A DNA stretch of 7,461 nt from NCBI GenBank assembly GCA_946628745.1, contig CAMOXA010000069.1, positions 1 through 7,461 of the forward strand, given 5' to 3'. This DNA is from an uncultured Verrucomicrobiota bacterium (GTDB lineage Bacteria > Verrucomicrobiota > Kiritimatiellia > RFP12 > UBA1067). Positions 1 through 6,418 of the stretch are shown piece by piece (within the stretch, counting starts at the first letter, position 1; every line of letters starts with the position of its first letter). The notes below the pieces were generated by a model. That model did no database searches. It had not been told where the DNA came from and saw only the letters and a program-made list of their open reading frames with translations. Made by a program: the position numbers and the translations under genes.

Positions 1-1116
1 CGCCGTCTTCAGGCGGTCCATATCCAACCCGTCCGCGGGAAAGGCCGTCGGGTGGGCCTTCGCCGTAAGATAGTCTTCCTCGTTCTCGACGCCCTGGAGA
101 GACTTTCTCAACAGCGCCTGAATCGTCGGCGCGAGAAGACCTTTCGAGACGATGGAACGTTTCGCGGCCGGCGTCAGCGAGCGGCTCACTTCCAACGCAG
201 CCCTAAGATAGTAGAGGTCGGACCAGCTCTTGCCCTGGGTCGCTATCCAGTACGGCGTAACGGAAGCGAACACGTCGCCGTTCGTGCCGGCCGGCGGGCA
301 GTCGTAGACGGCGGGGAACACCCACACCTGGTTCGACAGATAGAACCGCTGCATTTCGCCGAGGCGCCGAGCCTCGGTCGTGACGAGCGCCCGCGGGATC
401 GAGCGCCACATCGGGCCCGTCACGAGCGCCCGGCTGCAGTTGCCGAACACCGGATACGGAAAGGCCATGTTCGGGAAGTCGAGATCGATGCCGTGCGAGC
501 GGCACTCGGCATCCAGCATGATCTGGGTTATGCCGGGGAAGTCCTCGATCTTCAGCACGGAATGCATCCTGTCGCGGTTGAAGTACAAGTCGCCGGCGTT
601 GCCGCCTGCCGCGCCGGCCTCAAGCGAGATGTGCGCGTCGAAACACCCGTACTCGAGGTTCCAGGACAGATTCTGCTCGCCGAGCGCCACCGTCGAGCCG
701 AACACGCCCGTCGCGGCGACGGCGGAGAGCGGACCGAACAGCACAGGCTGGCCGCGCAAATCGTCCGAGAGCGCCACAAGCTCCTCGAAGCGGGACTCCG
801 CCGCGAGAGACTTCAAATCGGAATCCGCGGCAATCGCCTCGGTGTCGCGAAAGCCAAGCCTTATCGCGCGCTCCAGCGCGTCAAGCGCCTCGGCGGTCTT
901 GCCGGTCCTGGCGAGCGCGCACGCATTGTTGTAGGCCCAGACCGGATCTTCAGGCAGAAGCGCGGCACCCTTGCCGGCGGCATCCGCCATCGCCGCGGCG
1001 TCGCGGGCGCGGGACGCCGCGACGAACTGGGCCTTGAGCGCTTCGTGCTGCGGATGGCGCGCTGGATAGTCGAACACCGACAGCACGGCGAGAACTGCGC
1101 AAAGCGACGGACTCAT
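1..1116 (-). CDS. TPR-like conserved protein of unknown function, 3' end beyond the window
   Basis: The frame is open for 372 codons from the ATG at 1116 to the window edge, so the C-terminus is missing. Residues 6-15 form a short hydrophobic stretch that could be a weak signal peptide, but there is no basic n-region, so export is uncertain. Residues 26-52 and 57-90 read as TPR-like helix pairs (PEDPVWAYNNACALARTGK, then EALDALERAIRLGF). They are followed by the DxxLxxLxxESRFEELV pattern that often closes short TPR units. Residues 120-345 are a distinct domain rich in aromatics and Asn (DLYFNRDRMHS, FPNMAFPYPVFGN, RFYLSNQVWVFP, ATQGKSWSD); I recognise it only as a conserved-looking uncharacterised region. 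The start overlaps the upstream stop as ATGA and is preceded by GGATGAGG. An in-frame ATG at 1134 would add six residues but has no ribosome site. The gene is probably translated with the GYF protein upstream; a partner role is inferred. No catalytic motif is evident. Confidence 0.85.
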   Translation of the reverse strand, partial: MSPSLCAVLAVLSVFDYPARHPQHEALKAQFVAASRARDAAAMADAAGKGAALLPEDPVWAYNNACALARTGKTAEALDALERAIRLGFRDTEAIAADSDLKSLAAESRFEELVALSDDLRGQPVLFGPLSAVAATGVFGSTVALGEQNLSWNLEYGCFDAHISLEAGAAGGNAGDLYFNRDRMHSVLKIEDFPGITQIMLDAECRSHGIDLDFPNMAFPYPVFGNCSRALVTGPMWRSIPRALVTTEARRLGEMQRFYLSNQVWVFPAVYDCPPAGTNGDVFASVTPYWIATQGKSWSDLYYLRAALEVSRSLTPAAKRSIVSKGLLAPTIQALLRKSLQGVENEEDYLTAKAHPTAFPADGLDMDRLKTA

Positions 1117-2594
1117 GGCGAGAACCTCATCCATTTAGGCAGCTTGACGAGTTTCGCCTCGCGGCTCTGGTTCGTGGAGAGCGACTGGCTCGTGCCGATC
1201 GACGTCGACTCGAGCGTGGCCAGCCTGTTCATGAGCGCCTGCTGGTTCATCGCCTGCTGCTGGCGCAGCGACTCCGTGCGCTGGCGTTCGGCGAGAAGCT
1301 CCTTCTCGCGAAGCGCCAGCCTGCCGCGCAGTTCCTGCATCTCGGCCTGCATCTGGGCGTAGTCCTTGCGGTGTTCGGCGTCGCGGAGCTTCTCGGCGTC
1401 GCTGAGCCTCAGCTTTTCAGTAAGCTCTGCTATCTTGTCGGCGGCATCGCGGGACTTTTGCAAATCGAGCCTTTTGAGTTCGTCGAGCTCCTTGCGCAGC
1501 TGGGCGGTGCGCGGATCTTCCGGACGGTTCACGAGCGCTTTTCTCGTCATCTCTTCGATGTTCGCGCCAGACAGCCTTATGAGGTCGCGGCGGCGCTGCA
1601 GAAGATTGTCCATGCGCTCTTCGTGGCGGCGGCGGAATTCTTCCGCCTCGGCCTTCTCGCGCTCCATCAAACCGGTAAGTTCATCAACCTCCTTGGCCAT
1701 CAGCGAATATATGGCCGCCTGGATGTCCGCTATTTCGCTGGCGGACTCGGGCAGGCGCCTCAGGTCGTTTTCCAGCGAGAGTATCTGTTCGCGAAGTTTC
1801 GCCTCGCGGTCCGACGATTCCTTGGCGACCTCGGCGAGCTTTGCCGCGTTGGCCGCGTCGCGGCTCGCGGCGGCTTTCGCCGCGGCGTCCATCTTCGTCT
1901 GCAAATCGGCGGTGTGGCGGCGCTCCTCGCCGAGGAGCCCTTCCAGCTCCTTTATGCGGGATTCGTCGACCACTACCTTCTCGACGACCTTCTCGACGAC
2001 TTTCTCGACGGGCACCGGGACCTCGACGCGCTTCTCGATAATCTTCTCGACCTCGACAGGCACCTCTTTGACGACGACCTTCTCGACGATTTTCTCGACA
2101 GGCACCTCTTTGATGACAATCTTTTCGACAGGTATCTCGATGACGCGTTCGACGACACCGGACGCGGCGGGAGCGGCGGGGGAAGATTCCACCGTCTTTT
2201 CCGGCGCGGCGCCGGCGGAAGCGGTATCGCCCTGCGCGGCGGATTCGTCCGCAGCCACGTCGGGCGGGGACGGCGGCGCGTCGTCCGCCGGGGCGTCGTC
2301 GAACGGCGGCCGGGTTTCCACAACCTTTGCCGTCGGCGGCAGTCTGCCCGAGGCCAAAAGCGCGTCCACGGCCGCCTTGTTGAACGGCCCGCGCGGATTC
2401 CCGTCTCCCAGATCTATCGAAAACCGCATATCCAGAAACGGCACGTCTTCGGCGCGCCGCCACGAGATGTTGTCGTCCGAGACCTCCTGTCCGGGCTGGA
2501 TGCGGCCCATCTGCGCCCATTCGATCAGCTTTTCCCTCGTCTCCGGACCGAAGGTTTCGTCCAGGGTCCTCAAATACCACTTAGCCTCGCTCAT
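1113..2594 (-). CDS. GYF_2-domain protein with VEK repeat and long coiled coil
   Basis: This 493-residue protein has no signal peptide or membrane segment and is probably cytoplasmic. Residues 5-54 look like a bacterial GYF_2 domain: KWYLRT, GP at 16-17, a helix EKLIEWAQMGRIQPG, then W45. Residues 56-98 are a second, more divergent copy with RGPFNKAAVDALLASGRLPP. Residues 99-147 are an Ala/Pro/Asp-rich linker. Residues 149-209 are a PVEKIVEK-type repeat shared with the upstream paralogue. From about 211 to 465 the sequence is highly charged, with the Leu spacing and Gln/Glu/Arg richness of a coiled coil. It is probably broken near Pro282 and at 358-361 (PEDP). The tail ends in a basic, aromatic KLVKLPKWMRFSP. 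Eukaryotic GYF domains bind proline-rich peptides; ligands of the bacterial version are unknown to me. The start has a strong AAGGAG site and overlaps the upstream stop as ATGA; the end overlaps the TPR gene the same way. A scaffold or filament role is inferred from architecture only. Confidence 0.92.
   Translation of the reverse strand: MSEAKWYLRTLDETFGPETREKLIEWAQMGRIQPGQEVSDDNISWRRAEDVPFLDMRFSIDLGDGNPRGPFNKAAVDALLASGRLPPTAKVVETRPPFDDAPADDAPPSPPDVAADESAAQGDTASAGAAPEKTVESSPAAPAASGVVERVIEIPVEKIVIKEVPVEKIVEKVVVKEVPVEVEKIIEKRVEVPVPVEKVVEKVVEKVVVDESRIKELEGLLGEERRHTADLQTKMDAAAKAAASRDAANAAKLAEVAKESSDREAKLREQILSLENDLRRLPESASEIADIQAAIYSLMAKEVDELTGLMEREKAEAEEFRRRHEERMDNLLQRRRDLIRLSGANIEEMTRKALVNRPEDPRTAQLRKELDELKRLDLQKSRDAADKIAELTEKLRLSDAEKLRDAEHRKDYAQMQAEMQELRGRLALREKELLAERQRTESLRQQQAMNQQALMNRLATLESTSIGTSQSLSTNQSREAKLVKLPKWMRFSP
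1125..1132 (-). promoter_or_regulatory. Ribosome binding site deciding the TPR gene start
   Basis: The minus strand reads GGATGAGG here, with GAGG ending 8 nt before the ATG at 1116. It lies inside the last codons of the upstream gene. It supports the 1116 start over the in-frame ATG at 1134, which directly follows a TAA and has no purine-rich site before it. Confidence 0.6.
1968..2150 (-). repeat. VEK-type coding repeat in the second GYF gene
   Basis: Codons 149-209 encode irregular units of the form (E)VPVEKIVEK, with prolines at residues 155, 165, 179, 193 and 195. The DNA is built from short GTCGAGAAG-like words. The segment is less regular than in the paralogue and contains PVEVEK and PVPVEK variants, as expected after slippage. 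It separates the GYF domains and linker from the coiled coil. Confidence 0.85.
2053..2087 (-). repeat. 35-bp exact direct repeat, copy in the second GYF gene
   Basis: These 35 bases are identical to 2934-2968 in the neighbouring gene and the match stops at both flanks. On the minus strand it encodes the VEKVVVKEVPV part of the repeat. The copies are 881 bp apart in direct orientation. Confidence 0.85.
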
Positions 2595-3331
2595 GACTTT
2601 CTCCTTGCGAACAAATCAGCCATTCTGCCACGCAGGTTCGAATTCTTGGCGGCGGCGAGCTCACGCCGCGCGGCAATTTCAAGCGCGGCGAGCCGCGCCG
2701 GTTCCACGTTCTTGAAGATTCCGCCCATGACCGGCGGCGGAGGCTGCGCGGCGGCCGCGGCGACCACGCTGCCGCCCGTGATAGTCTTGCGCGGCGGCGG
2801 CTCGATCTCCACAATCCTCTCGACAATCTTTTCGACAGGCACCTCTTTGACGACAACCTTCTCGACGATCTTCTCGACGATTTTCTCGACAGGCACCTCG
2901 ACGCGCTTCTCGACAATCTTCTCGACAATCTTTTCGACAGGCACCTCTTTGACGACGACCTTCTCGACAATCTTCTCGACGACTTTCTCGACAGGCACCT
3001 CGACGCGGACGGGCTCCGGATCCTTGTCGACGGCCAGCTCGTGCCGGCGGTAGACGCTCGCGCCTTCCGGAATCGATCCCGCGGCGGCAAGACGCACGAC
3101 CATTTGGCGGTTGAACGGGCCGTAGAACTTGCCGGGCTCCGCCTCGACAACCCATTTCATCTCAAGTTCGGGCATAAACTGGGCGGGGACCCAGGACTTG
3201 CGGTCCTGAGACACGAAACCAGAAGGTTCGATGCGGCCTTCGCCGGCCCACACCACAAGCGTCTCGCGATCCGTCGGACCGTAGACTTTGCCGTCCTGGC
3301 TTCGGACATACCAGTTTTTATCTGTGGACAT
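2591..3331 (-). CDS. Short GYF_2-domain protein with VEK tandem repeat
   Basis: This 246-residue protein appears cytoplasmic. Residues 6-56 form a GYF_2-like domain: NWYVRSQDGKVYGP, a helix ETLVVWAGEGRIEPS, then W47. Residues 59-98 repeat the pattern (KWVVEAEPGKFYGPFNRQMVVRL, split here as KWVV at 59-62, YGP at 70-72 and Phe73). Residues 110-177 are two 34-residue copies of a Val/Glu/Lys repeat with a Pro every 16-18 residues. Then come Pro-rich patches (PPP at 178-180, PPPP at 197-200) and a basic helical tail at 208-246. The domain order matches the next gene, but the long coiled coil is absent. The ATG at 3331 is the only sensible start because the GYF motif begins at residue 6 and an in-frame TAA lies three codons upstream. 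There is no Shine-Dalgarno site, and the -10 box lies 8 nt before the ATG. The stop overlaps the next start as ATGA. Function is unknown; the GYF assignment is from motif spacing. Confidence 0.92.
   Translation of the reverse strand: MSTDKNWYVRSQDGKVYGPTDRETLVVWAGEGRIEPSGFVSQDRKSWVPAQFMPELEMKWVVEAEPGKFYGPFNRQMVVRLAAAGSIPEGASVYRRHELAVDKDPEPVRVEVPVEKVVEKIVEKVVVKEVPVEKIVEKIVEKRVEVPVEKIVEKIVEKVVVKEVPVEKIVERIVEIEPPPRKTITGGSVVAAAAAQPPPPVMGGIFKNVEPARLAALEIAARRELAAAKNSNLRGRMADLFARRKS
2601..2606 (-). promoter_or_regulatory. Strong Shine-Dalgarno of the coiled-coil GYF gene
   Basis: The minus strand reads AAGGAG, 6 nt before the ATG at 2594, inside the last codons of the first GYF gene. It contrasts with the absence of any such site before the first GYF gene, and suggests the second protein can be made efficiently as well as by coupling. 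Confidence 0.8.
2801..3004 (-). repeat. Two tandem copies of a 102-bp coding repeat
   Basis: Codons 110-143 (2903-3004) and 144-177 (2801-2902) encode nearly the same 34 residues, each starting VEVPVEK and containing KEVPVEKIVE. Each copy splits into two related halves of about 17 residues. Differences are mostly conservative (Val/Ile, Lys/Arg). The in-frame period means copy number can change without a frameshift. Confidence 0.9.
2934..2968 (-). repeat. 35-bp exact direct repeat, copy in the first GYF gene
   Basis: This copy is identical to 2053-2087 in the downstream paralogue and sits inside the first 102-bp unit. Similar but imperfect copies occur around 2830-2870. Confidence 0.85.
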
Positions 3332-3339
3332 TTGACAGT

Positions 3340-3348
3340 ATTATAGCA
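3340..3348 (-). promoter_or_regulatory. Extended -10 promoter of the GYF operon, probably leaderless
   Basis: The minus strand reads TGCTATAAT: a consensus TATAAT at 3340-3345 preceded by the TGn extension. It stands in an AT-rich pocket of an otherwise GC-rich window. No good -35 is visible at 16-18 bp (the best hexamer resembles TGGCGC), which extended -10 promoters tolerate. Only 8 nt separate the hexamer from the ATG at 3331, so transcription should start at or within a base or two of the start codon. That would give a leaderless message and explain the missing ribosome site. Confidence 0.7.
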
Positions 3349-3377
3349 AAAATACGTGCGCCGCGCCAGTATGCGCG
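3348..3377 (-). terminator. Weak hairpin plus T-run after the SNF2 gene
   Basis: In the 68-bp gap 3332-3399 the minus strand has CGCGC, a 6-nt loop, then GCGCG (stem arms 3373-3377 and 3362-3366), followed after 9 nt by five T. The short stem and the gap before the T-run make this a poor intrinsic terminator. The T-run also abuts the promoter. It is listed as the only candidate for ending the SNF2 transcript; read-through is equally possible. Confidence 0.2.
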
Positions 3378-3399
3378 AATGGGCCGTCTTCCCCTGGAC

Positions 3400-5835
3400 T
3401 TATTCAGACGGGAGATGAGAATCCAGCCGGACGATGCTCTCGAACTCGTCCGGAGAAAGCTCGCGCAGGAACCGCTCGCCGCTCGCGACGAGCGTGCCGG
3501 CTACGCGCGACTTGCGTTCGAGCATCTCGTCGACGCGCTCTTCGAGCGTCCCCTCGGCGATGAATGAATGAACGAAAACCGTTTTCGTCTGGCCGATGCG
3601 ATGCGCGCGGTCCGTGGCCTGCGCCTCGACGGCCGGGTTCCACCAGCGGTCGAAATGCACGACATGCGTCGCCTTGGTGAGGTTGAGGCCGTATCCGCCG
3701 GCCTTGAGAGAAAGCACGAACGCGGAAGGTCCGTCGAAGCCGCAGAACTCCGAGACGGCCGCCTCGCGGGCCTGCGCCGAAAGTCCGCCATGCAGGAACG
3801 GGAAAGTCCTGCCGAAGCGTCGCTCGAGAAAGCGGCATATTCTCGCGCCGACCTTTGCATACTGCGTGAAGACGAGCGCGCTTTCGCCGGATGCGAAGAC
3901 ACCCTCCAGAAGATCGCCCAGCCGCTCGAACTTGCACTCGCCGTCGCAGACGAGCTTGAGGCGCGTCAGAAGCGCGAAGACGTCGCCCTGGCGACGCTCG
4001 CTCGCGCGGTAGTCTTCGAACGCGGCCTCGTAGTCGCGCCGCTGCGCGGGAGTGAGCGTGCAGAACTCCTTGATTTCGCGTTTCCCGCCCAATTCGGCGG
4101 CGACGTCCGGGTCGCTCTTCAGACGGCGCAGCACGAACGGCTCGAGCGCCCGGGTGAGACGCTTGCCGACAGCGCTTTTCTCGTTCGCGGCGAGCGGCTT
4201 CGCGAACCGCTCGGCGAACGATTTGCGATCGCCGAGAAAGCCCGGGTTCAGAAAGTTCTCGAGACTCCATATATCCAGGACCGAGTTTTCGACGGGCGTT
4301 CCGGTCAGCGCGACTCGCCTGGCCACCCCTAGCGCGACGGCGGCGCGCGCGGCCTGGGTGTCGGGATTCTTGATCGTCTGCGCCTCGTCCAGCACAAGGC
4401 CCGACCATTCGAGGCGGCGCAAAATACTGTAGTCTCTCACAAGCAGCGAATAGCTCGTGACGACAACATCGCACTTCGCCGCCTCTCTGCGGAACCCTGT
4501 CTCCATGTGGCGTCCTCCGCCTTGATGCACGTACACGGCGAGCGACGGCGCGAACGCGGCGAGTTCGTGCCGCCAGTTGGCCAGAAGCGTCAGCGGCGCG
4601 ACGACGAGGCATGGCGGCGGACGGACGGACGGGGACGCCGCCGCCCCGGCGCGGCCTGCGACGATCCACGCAATGGTCTGAATCGTCTTGCCAAGCCCCA
4701 TGTCGTCCGCCAGAAGCGCGCCGAAACCGTGGTCGGTCAGAAACTTCATCCACGAAACGCCCCTTCTCTGGTACGGACGCAGAACCGCCCCGAGCCCGCC
4801 GAAATCGCACCGCCCTAAATCTACTGACGCGCGTCCGCCGGCGTCGTTGCGCGCCTTGGACCGTTCGTTCTCGGCGCGCAGCTCGTTCACAAGCCCGCGC
4901 AGCCATCCGTGCGCGCTCGCCTCGGATACATTCATCCTGCCGGCGAAGCCGATGCCGCTCGCGAAGGCGACAGCCTGATTGGTCGACAATCTCGAGCCGT
5001 TCTGCCGCTCGAGCGCTCTAAGAGCCTCTTTCAGAATGCCGCGATCGACCTCTATCCAACGGTTGCGGAAAAATACAAGAGTCGATTTCTGCTCCAGGAG
5101 AAAGCGTATCTCTTCGATGCTCGCGACCTCGCCGTCGACTTTCACCTGCAGACGCAGCGAAAAGCGGTTTGAAGAATCGCCCGGCGCGTCCGCGCACGAT
5201 TCGCCGGTTTCACGCGAGTCCGCGATTTCCGCGACAGCGCTGACGCTCGCCGAAAGATCGCATCCCGCGACCCGGTATCCCGCGTCCATGAGTGCCTTCG
5301 CTCCGCTTCTCGCGAAGCTTTCAGCCTCGGCCATGGAAAGTTCCGCCGAAAGCACGCCGCCGCGCGCGTGCATGGCGCGCAGCGGACCGAAAACGTAAAC
5401 CGCCTGCCCGAGCGCCCTAAGAGCCCTTCGACTTCGCGGCACAGGGCACGCAAGGCGAAAACCCGACTCGTCGGATTCAAGCGTGAAGCATATTTCTTCG
5501 CGGACCTTGGAATCGACCGCCGCGGCGTCGCTCCATTCTTCAAGTTCCGCCGCGAACGCGGCGCACTCGCGATCGTCCCACACGACGAGTCCGGTGCGGC
5601 TTCTCAAGGCGGCGAGCCATGCGTCGTGCAAAGTCTCGTGCTTCAAATCCTCCGCATCGACGGTAAGCGGCGTCGCCGCGGCGCTGCGCACATACTCGTC
5701 AATCCACGGATTGTCCGCCGCGATGCCGCGCCATCTGGCATGCCAACCGTCGTCCTCGCGCTGGAGGGCGGGCAGAAACTGCCGCGCGGCGATTGCCGTC
5801 AGCGCCTCAGTCTGCTTTGGCGTCAGCCGCTTCAT
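3400..5835 (-). CDS. SNF2-family ATP-dependent helicase/translocase
   Basis: This 811-residue protein has a complete bacterial SNF2 motor that would use ATP to move on double-stranded DNA and remodel bound protein. Visible motifs are LRPYQRRGVSWM at 352-363, Walker A DDMGLGKT at 377-384, motif II DEAQ at 483-486 followed by TIKNP, LTGTPVENS at 510-518, LVFTQY at 654-659, HGGLS at 682-686, LKAGGYGLNL at 710-719 and arginine-finger motif VI QATDRAHRIGQ at 739-749. Residues 241-275 (LLEQKSTLVFFRNRWIEVD) match the bacterial SNF2-associated region usually found before the motor. Residues 1-240 are not recognised, and no SWIM zinc finger is present. I start at the ATG at 5835. The frame stays open upstream to a TTG at 5913, but that 26-residue extension is a basic, Pro-rich shadow of the upstream gene's acidic tail. 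The ATG overlaps the upstream gene by 29 bp and has only a poor GGAA site. Chromosomal maintenance, transcription recycling or defence are all possible; nothing here singles one out. Confidence 0.96.
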   Translation of the reverse strand: MKRLTPKQTEALTAIAARQFLPALQREDDGWHARWRGIAADNPWIDEYVRSAAATPLTVDAEDLKHETLHDAWLAALRSRTGLVVWDDRECAAFAAELEEWSDAAAVDSKVREEICFTLESDESGFRLACPVPRSRRALRALGQAVYVFGPLRAMHARGGVLSAELSMAEAESFARSGAKALMDAGYRVAGCDLSASVSAVAEIADSRETGESCADAPGDSSNRFSLRLQVKVDGEVASIEEIRFLLEQKSTLVFFRNRWIEVDRGILKEALRALERQNGSRLSTNQAVAFASGIGFAGRMNVSEASAHGWLRGLVNELRAENERSKARNDAGGRASVDLGRCDFGGLGAVLRPYQRRGVSWMKFLTDHGFGALLADDMGLGKTIQTIAWIVAGRAGAAASPSVRPPPCLVVAPLTLLANWRHELAAFAPSLAVYVHQGGGRHMETGFRREAAKCDVVVTSYSLLVRDYSILRRLEWSGLVLDEAQTIKNPDTQAARAAVALGVARRVALTGTPVENSVLDIWSLENFLNPGFLGDRKSFAERFAKPLAANEKSAVGKRLTRALEPFVLRRLKSDPDVAAELGGKREIKEFCTLTPAQRRDYEAAFEDYRASERRQGDVFALLTRLKLVCDGECKFERLGDLLEGVFASGESALVFTQYAKVGARICRFLERRFGRTFPFLHGGLSAQAREAAVSEFCGFDGPSAFVLSLKAGGYGLNLTKATHVVHFDRWWNPAVEAQATDRAHRIGQTKTVFVHSFIAEGTLEERVDEMLERKSRVAGTLVASGERFLRELSPDEFESIVRLDSHLPSE

Positions 5836-6418
5836 CGGGCGCGGGAGTTTCCGTGGCGTCTTCCTTAGGAGCGTCGCCGCCGTCGCCTTCTTCCTCCTTG
5901 GCCACTTCGCCAAGCGTCTTCGTGCCCGAAAGCAATGCGACGACCTGCTGCTGGACCTCGCCCAGGTTCTCGAGGCGCAGCCTCGGATCGAGTATCACGA
6001 ACGTGTCGCCGTTTTTGCGGTCTTCGTAGACGCGGCGAATCGTGCCGTCTTCCTGTTCTCTGGCGTCGCGTTCGACGAGTATTTTCGATCGCTCCAGCAT
6101 GACGGCGAGAACATAGACCACGTTTTTCATCGCCGGGTCGTCAAGCGTCACGAGCTTGCGCAAGAGTTCGCCGGCGTCCTCTTTCTTGAGTGGCTCCTTC
6201 TTTTCCTCTTTGACGGGCGCGAAATAAACCCCGTCCCACTGCGAAAAAGGCGTCCAGTCGCGCTCGGCCGTCTTCCAGCATTCCGGGTGGCAGTCGAACC
6301 GCTCGTAGCCGCCGGCCGTCTCCTTGAGCGCGCTTACGACAGGGGCGCGGTCCACAAGCGGCTTCTGGCAGAAGCTGCATATGTGGCCGCGCGACCTGAT
6401 GTTCCATTCCTGCGACAT
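5807..6418 (-). CDS. Small putative zinc-binding protein of unknown function
   Basis: This 203-residue protein has a likely zinc site near the N-terminus: C14-x2-C17 (HICSFCQKPL) and C43-H44-x2-C47 (FDCHPECWK), about 25 residues apart. After a charged linker (70-80), residues 82-164 form an apparently helical and mixed domain with VVYVLAVMLERSKILVERDAR (split as VVYVLAVML at 100-108 and RSKILVERD at 110-118) and FVILDPRLRLENLGEVQQQVV at 140-160. The last 30 residues are acidic and Ala/Pro-rich, probably disordered. The overall pattern resembles an uncharacterised family I associate with Planctomycetes and relatives; I cannot name it. The ATG follows the preceding TGA with no gap, so translation may be coupled. 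The end overlaps the SNF2 gene. There is no signal peptide. A nucleic-acid or protein adaptor role is possible but unproven. Confidence 0.9.
   Translation of the reverse strand: MSQEWNIRSRGHICSFCQKPLVDRAPVVSALKETAGGYERFDCHPECWKTAERDWTPFSQWDGVYFAPVKEEKKEPLKKEDAGELLRKLVTLDDPAMKNVVYVLAVMLERSKILVERDAREQEDGTIRRVYEDRKNGDTFVILDPRLRLENLGEVQQQVVALLSGTKTLGEVAKEEEGDGGDAPKEDATETPAPDEAADAKAD

Noticed and set aside
52..1362. A 436-codon plus-strand frame
   Set aside because: It is antisense to the TPR gene and the end of the coiled-coil gene. It is Arg-rich, as expected for a GC-rich shadow frame, and has no recognisable motif.
1366..2715. A 449-codon Ser/Thr-rich plus-strand frame
   Set aside because: It is antisense to the coiled-coil GYF gene. 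Its Ser/Thr runs arise from the reversed repeat codons, so it is low-complexity shadow sequence.
1968..3004. Short repeated words resembling a CRISPR array or satellite DNA
   Set aside because: The units are in frame, code for conserved peptide patterns and lack unique spacers, so they are protein-coding repeats.
1371..3053. A 560-codon open frame on the plus strand
   Set aside because: It lies antisense to both GYF genes, and its Asp/Leu/Phe-rich repeats are just the reverse reading of the VEK repeat. It has no domain logic, and the minus-strand genes have clear domains and ribosome sites.
3400..5835. SNF2 gene as part of a known defence island
   Set aside because: No nuclease, methylase, phospholipase-D or other known defence partner gene is seen on either side within the window, so that role is not supported.
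5836..5913. N-terminal extension of the SNF2 protein to a TTG at 5913
   Set aside because: The added 26 residues are basic and Pro-rich, out of keeping with the family, and only mirror the upstream gene's acidic tail. No better ribosome site supports it than the ATG at 5835.
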